Part shown: in pieces, positions 1-5,464 of the stretch
How the letters are laid out: each line of letters begins with the position of its first letter
Position numbering within the stretch: the first letter of the stretch is position 1
Assembly (NCBI GenBank): GCA_002362175.1
Contig: DETU01000008.1
Coordinates: 1 to 5,464, forward strand
DNA: 5,464 bases
Origin: Ruminococcus sp. UBA3280
GTDB taxonomy: Bacteria; Bacillota; Clostridia; Oscillospirales; Ruminococcaceae
Direction: 5' to 3'
Notes under the pieces: generated by a model
Told to the model about the DNA's origin: nothing
What the model saw: only the letters and a program-made list of their open reading frames with translations
The model's database searches: none
Program-made: the position numbers and the translations under genes

Positions 1-6
1 TGTATC

Positions 7-35
7 ATTATATCATATCGGGTTTATTTTGTCAA
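7..35 (-). promoter_or_regulatory. Consensus sigma-70/sigma-A promoter firing leftward out of the window
   Basis: On the minus strand the -35 box is TTGACA (plus positions 30-35) and the -10 box is TATAAT (plus positions 7-12). They are separated by exactly 17 bases, so both hexamers and the spacing match the consensus. Transcription would start at or just beyond the left edge, so the gene served is not visible. Perfect promoters of this kind are known mainly in front of stable RNA, phage or other strongly expressed, often repressed genes; which applies here cannot be told. Confidence 0.8.
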
Positions 36-44
36 GACTTTTTC

Positions 45-85
45 AAACTGTTGGTAACTTTTGTTGCTAACAGTTTTTTTATTTT
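45..85 (+). terminator. Rho-independent terminator-like hairpin before the ORF6N gene
   Basis: The arms 45-58 and 63-76 pair over 14 consecutive positions in RNA (12 Watson-Crick and two G-U pairs) around a UUUU loop. A run of seven T (74-80), then A and four T, follows the stem. On the plus strand this is a good intrinsic terminator. On the minus strand the stem is followed by GAAAAAG, so it would not terminate there. It lies between a leftward promoter and a rightward gene, so either a rightward transcript enters from outside the window and is attenuated here, or the dyad is really an operator. Confidence 0.6.
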
Positions 86-106
86 GAAAAACTGTAATAT
101 TAAAAT

Positions 107-113
107 AAAGGAG
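107..113 (+). promoter_or_regulatory. Ribosome binding site of the ORF6N gene
   Basis: AAAGGAG stands eight bases before the ATG at 122, a strong Shine-Dalgarno match at good spacing. It supports that start and shows that translation initiation is intact even though the frame is interrupted later. I found no convincing promoter between the hairpin at 45-85 and this site. A TAATAT at 95-100 lacks a -35 box and would start transcription inside the ribosome site. Confidence 0.8.
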
Positions 114-121
114 TAAAAAAT

Positions 122-475
122 ATGTATGAACTCATTAACAATGTCCCCTTGCAAATCAAAGAGTATAAGGGACAGCGTGTCGTAACATTCAGAGATATTG
201 ACACAGTCCATAACAGACCGGAGGGAACAGCAAAGAGAAATTTTAGTATAAACCGAAAACATTTTATTGAGGGGGAAGATTATTTCAAAGTTTGTTCGGA
301 CGAAATTCGTACTAACAAAATTATGGATATATCGCCAAAAATACAACGTGATATTATTCTTCTTACGGAAAGTGGATACCTTATGCTTGTGAAGTCTTTT
401 ACAGATGAACTTGCATGGAGCGTACAACGTCAGCTTGTAAAGACATATTTCAGAGTGCAGGAAATTAATAGCTAA
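122..475 (+). CDS. ORF6N-domain protein (phage antirepressor type), probably truncated
   Basis: This 117-residue protein matches the ORF6N domain, a putative DNA-binding domain of phage and mobile-element proteins related to KilA-N and Bro antirepressors. Family hallmarks I recognise are GQRVVTFRDID (residues 17-27), VHNRPEGTAKRNF (29-41), FIEGEDYF (48-55) and LLTESGYLMLVKSFTDELAW (80-99) followed by VQRQLVKTYF. There is no signal peptide or membrane segment, so it should be cytoplasmic. By analogy it may bind DNA or counter a repressor; its target is unknown. The start is fixed by AAAGGAG at 107-113. The frame ends at a TAA (473-475), but the same frame stays open to 667, so the usual C-terminal part of such proteins has been cut off. 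It stands alone next to sugar genes, which suggests a stray phage-derived gene. GC is about 36% by hand count. Confidence 0.82.
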   Translation: MYELINNVPLQIKEYKGQRVVTFRDIDTVHNRPEGTAKRNFSINRKHFIEGEDYFKVCSDEIRTNKIMDISPKIQRDIILLTESGYLMLVKSFTDELAWSVQRQLVKTYFRVQEINS

Positions 476-667
476 TATAATATAGAAAAAATTGTAGATA
501 AAGCTGTTGAAAAAGCACTGAATAAAAGATTTAAATCTTTTGACAAATCGTTAGATAAAAAGGCAGAAAAAATTATTGTAAGGTCCGTAAGTGAAACGTC
601 AAATTCACTTGTACCGTATTTTGATACTTTAATAAAAATATTATTTGGTCTGTTAAAATCAAAGTGA
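476..667 (+). pseudogene. Detached C-terminal part of the ORF6N gene, after an in-frame TAA
   Basis: Directly after the TAA at 473-475 the same frame is open for 63 codons and ends at TGA (665-667). The peptide is protein-like: a charged, probably coiled helical stretch (IEKIVDKAVEKALNKRFKS, then FDKSLDKKAEKII), then SETSNSLVPYF and a hydrophobic tail ILFGLLKSK. It has no ATG and no ribosome site of its own, so it is unlikely to be translated separately. A helical C-terminal half after the domain is common in ORF6N/antirepressor proteins. With it, the ancestral protein would be about 181 residues. A single base change (for example CAA or GAA to TAA) would explain the break. GC is about 26% by hand count, lower than the domain part. 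A sequencing error cannot be excluded. Confidence 0.6.
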
Positions 668-705
668 CAAAAATCAGGCAGTATATATAATAGGTACAAG
701 AAATA

Positions 706-725
706 ACGGTTCTTTTCAGAACCGT
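706..725. terminator. Convergent bidirectional terminator between the ORF6N gene and the GH13 gene
   Basis: ACGGTTCT (706-713) and AGAACCGT (718-725) form a perfect 8-bp stem. On the minus strand the loop is GAAA, a stable tetraloop, followed by TATTTCTT. On the plus strand the loop is UUUC, followed by the T-rich CATTTTATTATTTTA. It begins 15 bases after the TGA of the GH13 gene on its strand and lies about 40 bases after the end of the ORF6N frame, so it can end transcripts from both sides. Confidence 0.75.
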
Positions 726-740
726 CATTTTATTATTTTA

Positions 741-2624
741 TCAGCCTATGAATTTTGCAGAAATAATTGTGTAACCATAAGGCTTTATTTTTACGGTATT
801 GTTTTCAAATTCACCGTACATTTTACCGAAGTCTCTGAATCTTGGTATAAGTGTGTCAATATTTTCAAGAATTATATCGTCACCGCTTCTGTTTACAAAA
901 ACAATAGCGTCAGTGTCGCCCTGTCTTGCAAAAGAAATCACACGCTCGTCAACTATTTCATTGTCATTGAGCGTGAAATAAGTTCTTCCGTACTTCATAT
1001 TTGGAATGGATTTTCTTACACGGCTTAATTCCGAAACAAATTCAATAAGTTCCTTGTCTTCATTTCCCCAAGGGTAACAACGGCGGTTGAACGGGTCTTT
1101 ATATCCCTGTAAACCTGCTTCGTCACCATAGTATATACTCGGAACACCCGGCAGGAAAAACATAAGTGCCATAGCGGCTTTAAGAAGATTTTTTCCGTGA
1201 TTGTACTGATGTTCGTTAAGATATTTTTCAGCCATCCAGTCTTTGTCCTTGTCGTCGCAGTTTTCACCGCCGAGACGATTAATGGCACGTTCAATGTCAT
1301 GAGTGGAAACAAAGTTCATGAGTACGTCAACGGTAGGCTTGGGATAGTTTTCTATGATTGTCATTATAGAATAAATAAAATCTTTTACATTTCCACCCTT
1401 TACATAATTGATTATAGCTTCACGGAAAGGGTAGTTCATAACGGAATCAAGTTGTTCTCCGAGAAGATAACGACGTTTAACACCGTAACTTTCCTTGTTT
1501 GATGCGTCCTCCCATACTTCACCGATAACAATTTTATCATTGTTGTAATTCTTCACGCATTTGCGAAGATTATTAAGGAACTGGTCGGGGAGTTCGTCGG
1601 CAACGTCAAGACGGTATCCGGCAGCACCTTTTGAAAGCCAATAACTGAGTACGCCTTCCTCACCGCATATAAATTCCGTATAGTTTTCATTGTTTTCCCA
1701 TACATTAGGGAGAGTGTCAATGCCCCACCATGCTTCATATTCATTAGGATAGTTTATAAAGCTGTACCATTCATAATATTCGCTGTCTTTTGAGTTGTAA
1801 GCACCTTTGTTTTCATAGCGGTTGAACTTGTTGAAGTAAACGCTGTCCGCACCCGTATGTGAGAAAACGCCGTCAAGAATTACGGAGATACCGTATTTTT
1901 TAGCTTCCGTGCAGAGTTCTTCAAATTCGTCGTTTGTACCAAGAAGCGGGTCAGCTTTCATGTAGTCGGCTGTATTGTATCGATGATTTTCGTGTGATTC
2001 AAATATAGGGTTAAGATAAATGCAGGTAACGCCCAAATCTTTGAGATAACCAAGTTTTGACTGAATACCTGCAAAGTCACCGCCGAAATAGTCGTTATTC
2101 CATACATGACCGTTTTCATCAGGCTTGTAAAGAGGTGTACCGCCCCAGTCGTCACGGATAACTCTGTCTGTTGGTACATTTTCGTGTACTTTTCCGCTTT
2201 TGCAGAAACGGTCGGGGAAAATCTGATACATAACCCCGCCTTTGAGGAAATCAGGGGTTTCATAGTCCTTTGCGTAGACGGTAAGCTGAAAGAGGTCACC
2301 AAAATCTATATTTCCCTCATGGCAGTTGATTTTCTTGATATAATGACGTATACCACCGCTTGTATATGAAAAGTAGTAATAGTGTACATCGGTATAGCGT
2401 GCGGTATAGCTTGTTGTATAAACTCTGTCCTCATCGGTTTCTTCTTTAAGTTCCATATTAAGAAAACGTTCTTTGAAGCCTGTTCTGAAAAGAATAAGTA
2501 CAGGCGGAAAGTCAAGATTAATATTTTTCGGAAGTCTTATAGAAAAATTACAGGTTTCTCCCTGTTTTACTGCTCCGAAAATTGATTTGTAATTTAAGTT
2601 CCATGTATCATAAATTGGTTTCAT
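741..2624 (-). CDS. GH13 alpha-glycosidase (neopullulanase/maltogenic amylase-like)
   Basis: This 627-residue enzyme should hydrolyse alpha-1,4 (perhaps also alpha-1,6) bonds in maltodextrins, pullulan or glycogen fragments in the cytoplasm; no signal peptide is seen. Residues 1 to about 115 look like an N-terminal beta-sandwich domain. The (beta/alpha)8 barrel follows from about 125 (GGVMYQIFPDRF), with GGDFAGI and YLNPIFESHENHRYNTADY typical of neopullulanase-type members. Catalytic regions are all present: DGVFSH (251-256), GYRLDVADE (336-344, nucleophile D340), GEVWED (368-373, acid/base E369) and STHDIER (440-446, D443). A short beta domain C ends the protein. I chose the ATG at 2624 because GGGAG (2635-2639) precedes it; an upstream TTG at 2654 would add ten residues but has a poor ribosome site. 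It lies downstream of the phosphorylase gene on the same strand, separated by a terminator. Exact linkage specificity cannot be read from the sequence. Confidence 0.9.
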   Translation of the reverse strand: MKPIYDTWNLNYKSIFGAVKQGETCNFSIRLPKNINLDFPPVLILFRTGFKERFLNMELKEETDEDRVYTTSYTARYTDVHYYYFSYTSGGIRHYIKKINCHEGNIDFGDLFQLTVYAKDYETPDFLKGGVMYQIFPDRFCKSGKVHENVPTDRVIRDDWGGTPLYKPDENGHVWNNDYFGGDFAGIQSKLGYLKDLGVTCIYLNPIFESHENHRYNTADYMKADPLLGTNDEFEELCTEAKKYGISVILDGVFSHTGADSVYFNKFNRYENKGAYNSKDSEYYEWYSFINYPNEYEAWWGIDTLPNVWENNENYTEFICGEEGVLSYWLSKGAAGYRLDVADELPDQFLNNLRKCVKNYNNDKIVIGEVWEDASNKESYGVKRRYLLGEQLDSVMNYPFREAIINYVKGGNVKDFIYSIMTIIENYPKPTVDVLMNFVSTHDIERAINRLGGENCDDKDKDWMAEKYLNEHQYNHGKNLLKAAMALMFFLPGVPSIYYGDEAGLQGYKDPFNRRCYPWGNEDKELIEFVSELSRVRKSIPNMKYGRTYFTLNDNEIVDERVISFARQGDTDAIVFVNRSGDDIILENIDTLIPRFRDFGKMYGEFENNTVKIKPYGYTIISAKFIG

Positions 2625-2634
2625 AACAAATTCA

Positions 2635-2639
2635 CTCCC
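2635..2639 (-). promoter_or_regulatory. Ribosome binding site that decides the GH13 start
   Basis: On the minus strand GGGAG, within GGGAGTG, lies ten bases before the ATG at 2624. It sits inside the extra codons that would be used if translation began at the TTG at 2654. That TTG has only a weak GGAA upstream. This favours the shorter 627-residue product. Confidence 0.7.
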
Positions 2640-2661
2640 ATATTTCAAAAACAAATTTATT

Positions 2662-2703
2662 CCATATCAAAAATAAAGGGGACGGAAATAAATTCGTCCC
2701 CTT
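2662..2703 (-). terminator. Rho-independent terminator after the phosphorylase gene
   Basis: On the minus strand the arms AAGGGGACG (2695-2703 as complement) and CGTCCCCTT (2676-2684 as complement) form a perfect 9-bp, GC-rich stem with a 10-base loop, followed by TATTTTTG. It begins about 20 bases after the TAA of glgP and ends about 40 bases before the GH13 start, so it should separate the two genes or lower expression of the second. Confidence 0.85.
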
Positions 2704-2724
2704 ATTGATTCGGGTAATATCAGA

Positions 2725-5133
2725 TTATCTTAAATGCCAGATATTGTCTGCGTATTCCGTAACAGCACGGTCTGCGGAGAATATTCCTGCACCTGCGATA
2801 TTATTAAGTGACATCTTAGCCCACTTCATAGTATCCTTATAACATTCTGTGCTGAACTTCTGAGCTCTTCTGTAGTCATCGAAGTCAGCAAGAACCATAT
2901 AAGGGTCAACGTCCTTGAGTGAGTTTGCAACGTCATTGAAAGTACAGCCGTTAATGCCGTGGTACATACGTTCAATAGCCTCATGGATAAGAGGATTGTT
3001 GTTGAAGTAGTCGTTAGGATAGTAACCTCTTGCTTTGAGAGCATTTACTTCTTCTGTTTTCATACCGAAGATAATGTTGTTGCCCTCGCCTGCTGCTTCA
3101 TTGATTTCAATGTTTGCACCGTCGAGAGTACCGAGAGTAACCGCACCGTTAAGCATAAACTTCATGTTGCCTGTTCCTGATGCTTCTGTACCGGCAAGTG
3201 AAATCTGCTCGGAGATTTCGGAAGCAGGCATAAGAAGTTCAGAAAGTGTTACACAGTAGTTTTCAAGGAATACAACCTGTAATTTATTGTTGATTCTCGG
3301 ATTCTTTCTGATTTCCTCTGAAATAGCCCAAATCATCTTGATAATCTGCTTTGCGAGATAGTAACCCGGAGCAGCCTTTGCAGCAAAGATATAAGTCTTT
3401 GGTGTGAAATCGGCATCAGGGTTATTAATGAGGTATGAGTAATCAGCAAGAATATTCATGACATTGAGGTGCTGTCTCTTGTATTCGTGGAGACGCTTAA
3501 CCTGAACATCGAAAATGCTGTCAGGATTAAGAATAACGCCTGTATTGTGCTTGATATGCTTTGCAAATCTTTCCTTGTTTTCTCTCTTTACAGCCATAAG
3601 CTTCTTGAGAACTGTTTCGTCGTTTTCAAATGCTCTGAACTTTTCAAGTTCTGAACCGTCCTTGATGAACTTTGTACCGATAGTCTCGCTGAGGAGATCT
3701 GTAAGACCCTTGTTTGACTGATAGAGCCATCTTCTGTAAGCGATACCGTTTGTAACGTTCTTGAACTTTGCAGGAGTGTTTTCAAATTCGTCATGGAATA
3801 CAGAATCCTTGATGATTTCAGAATGAAGCTTTGAAACACCGTTAACGCTGTGTGAAACAGCAACACAAAGAGTAGCCATATGAATCTGATTGTCCTTGAT
3901 GATAGACATACGTGTTGTCTTTGCACTGTCATGACCGTTGCTTTCCATAAGTGACTGACAGTATCTGTTGTTGATTTCAACGATAATTGAGAAGATTCTC
4001 GGAATAACTGTCTTTACAAGGTTAACGTCCCACTTTTCAAGAGCTTCTGCCATAACAGTGTGGTTTGTATAAGCAAATGTTCTTGTAACAATATCCCAAG
4101 CCTTTTCCCATGTGTAACCGCAGTCATCAAGAAGTATTCTCATGAGTTCAGGAATAGCAAGAGTCGGGTGAGTATCGTTTATGTGGATAGCAACCTTGTC
4201 AGCAAGGTTTTCAAGAGTACCGTAAACGTTCATATGGTTGTTTACAATGTCGCCTACTGATGCGGCACAAAGGAAATACTGCTGACGGAGACGGAGAGAT
4301 TTACCCTCAGGGTGATTATCATTAGGATAAAGAATCTTTGAAATAGCGTTTGCAATAGCGTTCTGATTGATAGCCTTGTCATAGAATCCCTGATTGAACA
4401 TTTCCATATCAAATCCGGGAGCTTTTGCAGACCAAAGACGAAGAACGGAAACTCCTTCAGAACCGTAACCTGAAACGTACATATCATAAGGAGTTGCAAC
4501 GACAGTGCTGTAATTTACATGGGAAATGTAGTGGTACTGGCTGTCCCAGTATTCCTGTAAATCTCCCTCAAAATGAACGTCTATAGCAAGTTCGGGCTTT
4601 GGTACGAGCCATACAGAACCGCCGGGAAGCCAGTTGTCAGGAAGTTCTGTCTGCCAGCCGTCCTGAAGTTTCTGCTGAAAAATACCGTATTCATAGCATA
4701 TTGAATGACCCATAGCGGGGAAACCTGTAGTTGCAAGAGCGTCAAGGTAGCAGGCAGCAAGACGACCGAGACCGCCGTTTCCAAGACCTGCATCGGGTTC
4801 CTGTTCATATATTTTGTCAAGATTTATACCTGAATGTGCAAGCATTGTCTTTACATCGTCGGCAAGTCCGAGATTATAGAGACTTGTCTTGAGGGAACGT
4901 CCCATAAGAAATTCCATTGAAAGATAATAAATCTGCTTTCCTCCGACTGAATGTGTATGATTTATGAAACCCTGTCTTTTCTGACCGAGAATCTCTACAA
5001 TAATAGCGGAAAGAACATGATAAACCTGCTTGTCGGAAGCTTCTTCAGGGGATACACTGTAGAGGGCGTGAAGTTTTTCAGGGAATGCCTGTTTAATTTT
5101 TTCCATAAGGGGATTAACCTGTTTGTTTGACAT
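2725..5133 (-). CDS. glgP: Glycogen/starch/maltodextrin phosphorylase
   Basis: This 802-residue PLP-dependent GT35 enzyme removes glucose from the non-reducing ends of alpha-1,4-glucans with inorganic phosphate, giving glucose-1-phosphate in the cytoplasm. The PLP site EASGTGNMKFMLNGA spans 650-664, with Schiff-base lysine K658, followed by LGTLDGANIEI. VKRLHEYKRQ (545-554) gives K546, R547 and K552, equivalent to the phosphate-contacting K568, R569 and K574 of rabbit muscle phosphorylase. GLGNGGLGRLAACYLDALAT (116-135), LYPNDN (268-273), INDTHPTLAIPELMR (318-332) and KNVTNGI (458-464) are also conserved. The length is normal for bacteria, and the long regulatory N-terminus of animal enzymes is absent. 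The ATG is supported by GGAG seven bases upstream. It ends in TAA and a terminator, ahead of the GH13 gene. Whether glycogen or maltodextrin is preferred (glgP versus malP) cannot be decided here. Confidence 0.96.
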   Translation of the reverse strand: MSNKQVNPLMEKIKQAFPEKLHALYSVSPEEASDKQVYHVLSAIIVEILGQKRQGFINHTHSVGGKQIYYLSMEFLMGRSLKTSLYNLGLADDVKTMLAHSGINLDKIYEQEPDAGLGNGGLGRLAACYLDALATTGFPAMGHSICYEYGIFQQKLQDGWQTELPDNWLPGGSVWLVPKPELAIDVHFEGDLQEYWDSQYHYISHVNYSTVVATPYDMYVSGYGSEGVSVLRLWSAKAPGFDMEMFNQGFYDKAINQNAIANAISKILYPNDNHPEGKSLRLRQQYFLCAASVGDIVNNHMNVYGTLENLADKVAIHINDTHPTLAIPELMRILLDDCGYTWEKAWDIVTRTFAYTNHTVMAEALEKWDVNLVKTVIPRIFSIIVEINNRYCQSLMESNGHDSAKTTRMSIIKDNQIHMATLCVAVSHSVNGVSKLHSEIIKDSVFHDEFENTPAKFKNVTNGIAYRRWLYQSNKGLTDLLSETIGTKFIKDGSELEKFRAFENDETVLKKLMAVKRENKERFAKHIKHNTGVILNPDSIFDVQVKRLHEYKRQHLNVMNILADYSYLINNPDADFTPKTYIFAAKAAPGYYLAKQIIKMIWAISEEIRKNPRINNKLQVVFLENYCVTLSELLMPASEISEQISLAGTEASGTGNMKFMLNGAVTLGTLDGANIEINEAAGEGNNIIFGMKTEEVNALKARGYYPNDYFNNNPLIHEAIERMYHGINGCTFNDVANSLKDVDPYMVLADFDDYRRAQKFSTECYKDTMKWAKMSLNNIAGAGIFSADRAVTEYADNIWHLR

Positions 5134-5140
5134 AATTATT

Positions 5141-5144
5141 CTCC
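5141..5144 (-). promoter_or_regulatory. Ribosome binding site of glgP
   Basis: GGAG on the minus strand stands seven bases before the ATG at 5133, which is ideal spacing and supports the MSNKQVNPLM start. A small hairpin (5150-5167) ends five bases upstream of it. Confidence 0.8.
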
Positions 5145-5149
5145 AATCT

Positions 5150-5167
5150 GCCGTAAAATAAAACGGC
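5150..5167 (-). promoter_or_regulatory. Small hairpin in the glgP leader
   Basis: On the minus strand GCCGT and ACGGC form a perfect 5-bp GC-rich stem around the loop TTTATTTT, five bases before the ribosome site. No T-tract follows, so it is not a terminator. It could stabilise the mRNA end or modulate ribosome access. A function is inference, and so short a stem could be chance. Confidence 0.35.
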
Positions 5168-5171
5168 TGTA

Positions 5172-5184
5172 TTACTTGAAGTAA
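5172..5184. repeat. Palindrome TTACTT-G-AAGTAA in the glgP leader
   Basis: A perfect 6+1+6 dyad lies about 65 bases downstream of the predicted transcription start and 39 bases before the glgP ATG. It has the size of a repressor operator. As RNA it could only form a 4-bp stem with a five-base loop, so DNA binding is the more natural reading. I do not recognise it as the site of a named regulator. Confidence 0.35.
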
Positions 5185-5203
5185 AGTATTTGTAATGATT
5201 TAC

Positions 5204-5400
5204 TAACGGTTTATGCAAAAATCACAGAAATAACTTTACAATTGGTATACTAACTATTTTACCATGTTTCTGATTTTTTTGCAACTGTATATTTCAACAA
5301 ATATTTATCAACTAAATCTACATATTCCCAAAAATCGCATTAAAAACCGACGGAAACAAGTAAAAAGTCTGTAATTTATTTTGATTATATAACGGTTTAT
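5204..5400. repeat. Direct repeat TAACGGTTTAT flanking the glgP promoter
   Basis: The 11-base sequence TAACGGTTTAT occurs exactly at 5204-5214, in the predicted leader, and at 5390-5400, about 110 bases upstream of the -35 box; the start-to-start distance is 186 bases. Each copy is preceded by TGTAAT 13 to 20 bases to its left. Both lie outside genes. It could be a pair of regulator sites, but AT-rich DNA raises the chance of coincidence. Confidence 0.35.
5256..5284 (-). promoter_or_regulatory. Likely sigma-A promoter of glgP (extended -10)
   Basis: On the minus strand the -35 box is TTGCAA (5279-5284, four of six matches) and the -10 box is TAAAAT (5256-5261, five of six). They are spaced by 17 bases, and a TG one base before the -10 makes it an extended -10. 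The start point would fall near 5249, giving a leader of about 115 bases that holds the palindrome at 5172-5184 and the hairpin at 5150-5167. This is the best promoter match upstream of glgP. Confidence 0.6.
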
Positions 5401-5464
5401 ATATACATTGAATCAAATTAAAAAGGAATATCAAAATACATATAAAATGATTTTTGGGAATATG
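5321..5464. repeat. Perfect 16-bp inverted repeat pair at the right window edge
   Basis: CATATTCCCAAAAATC (5321-5336) and its exact reverse complement GATTTTTGGGAATATG (5449-5464) bound a 144-bp AT-rich segment. A 16-bp perfect match in so short a stretch is far beyond chance. The right arm touches the window end, so it may extend further. Possible readings are terminal repeats of a small non-autonomous element (MITE-like), the two arms of a larger inverted duplication, or a contig-end artefact. Target-site duplication cannot be tested because the right flank is missing. I do not recognise the repeat. Confidence 0.65.
5384..5412 (-). promoter_or_regulatory. Possible distal leftward promoter
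   Basis: On the minus strand a perfect -10 box TATAAT (5384-5389) lies 17 bases after a weak -35 box TTCAAT (5407-5412, three of six). It could give a second, longer glgP transcript. The surroundings are so AT-rich that a -10 match alone is weak evidence. Confidence 0.2.

Larger units (their letters stand above)
5134..5464. other. 331-bp intergenic region upstream of glgP without a supportable gene
   Basis: Apart from the glgP promoter, leader elements and repeats listed separately, I see no gene here. The longest suggestive frame is a 26-codon minus-strand stretch (about 5262-5339) without a start codon. On the plus strand an ATG at 5447 runs off the edge, with an AAAAGGA too far upstream (19 bases) to support it. 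No tRNA, riboswitch or CRISPR-like structure is evident. Confidence 0.6.

Noticed and set aside
32..427. 131-codon open frame on the minus strand across the ORF6N gene
   Set aside because: It lies antisense to a gene with clear family motifs and a ribosome site, its product is low-complexity and matches no family I recognise, and its end overlaps the promoter region.
472..699. 75-codon minus-strand frame over the detached ORF6N tail
   Set aside because: It is the complement of an AT-rich coding-like stretch; the Ser/Leu/Phe-rich product is typical of an antisense shadow and no good ribosome site was found.
2622..2654. Longer GH13 product starting at TTG 2654
   Set aside because: The upstream TTG has only a weak GGAA, whereas GGGAG is placed before the ATG at 2624; the extra residues (FLKYGSEFV) contain the ribosome site itself.
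5134..5249. Riboswitch or T-box in the glgP leader
   Set aside because: The leader is AT-rich with only a 5-bp hairpin; no conserved riboswitch core and no terminator before the gene are visible.
5262..5339. 26-codon protein-like frame on the minus strand (beginning CDFWEYVDLVD, ending KKSETW)
   Set aside because: It is bounded by stops, has no start codon and overlaps the glgP promoter. It may be a gene remnant linked to the inverted repeat, but cannot be supported as a gene.
5447..5464. Start of a rightward gene at the right edge (ATG at 5447)
   Set aside because: Only six codons are visible, the nearest AAAAGGA is 19 bases away, and the ATG overlaps the edge of the inverted repeat arm.
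1..5464. A novel defence or mobile system spanning the window
   Set aside because: Two of the three genes are well-known carbohydrate enzymes with all catalytic residues, and the third is a lone ORF6N gene; no nuclease, transposase, toxin pair or repeat array is present.

Overview
The window looks like chromosomal DNA of a low-GC, Gram-positive anaerobe, most likely a clostridial or Ruminococcus-like Bacillota. This rests on the protein style (a clostridial-type GH13 alpha-glycosidase and a maltodextrin/glycogen phosphorylase), consensus sigma-A promoter elements, strong GGAG ribosome sites and AT-rich spacers. The genus is inference only.

Layout from left to right. At 1-121 is a control region. 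It carries a textbook TTGACA-N17-TATAAT promoter firing leftward out of the window and a 14-bp hairpin with a T-tract reading rightward. At 122-475 (+) is a small ORF6N-domain (phage antirepressor-type) gene. Its reading frame continues past a single TAA for another 63 codons to 667, so it looks like a truncated or freshly broken 181-codon gene. A convergent terminator (706-725) separates it from the leftward sugar genes. At 741-2624 (-) is a cytoplasmic GH13 alpha-glycosidase of neopullulanase/maltogenic-amylase type. At 2725-5133 (-) is an 802-residue glycogen/maltodextrin phosphorylase, with its own terminator downstream and a recognisable promoter upstream. The right end (about 5250-5464) is AT-rich, has no supportable gene, and holds a perfect 16-bp inverted repeat whose right arm ends exactly at the window edge.

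The two large genes form an intracellular alpha-glucan module. The GH13 enzyme would cut or trim maltodextrins or glycogen fragments, and the phosphorylase would convert linear chains to glucose-1-phosphate. The order glgP then GH13 on one strand suggests joint expression, but a good terminator lies between them and no clear promoter follows it, so the second gene may depend on partial read-through.

I do not see a convincing undescribed system. The best second-look items are the in-frame stop in the ORF6N gene, the inverted repeat at the right edge, the repeated half-sites and hairpin between the divergent promoter and the ORF6N gene, and the perfect promoter leaving the left edge.
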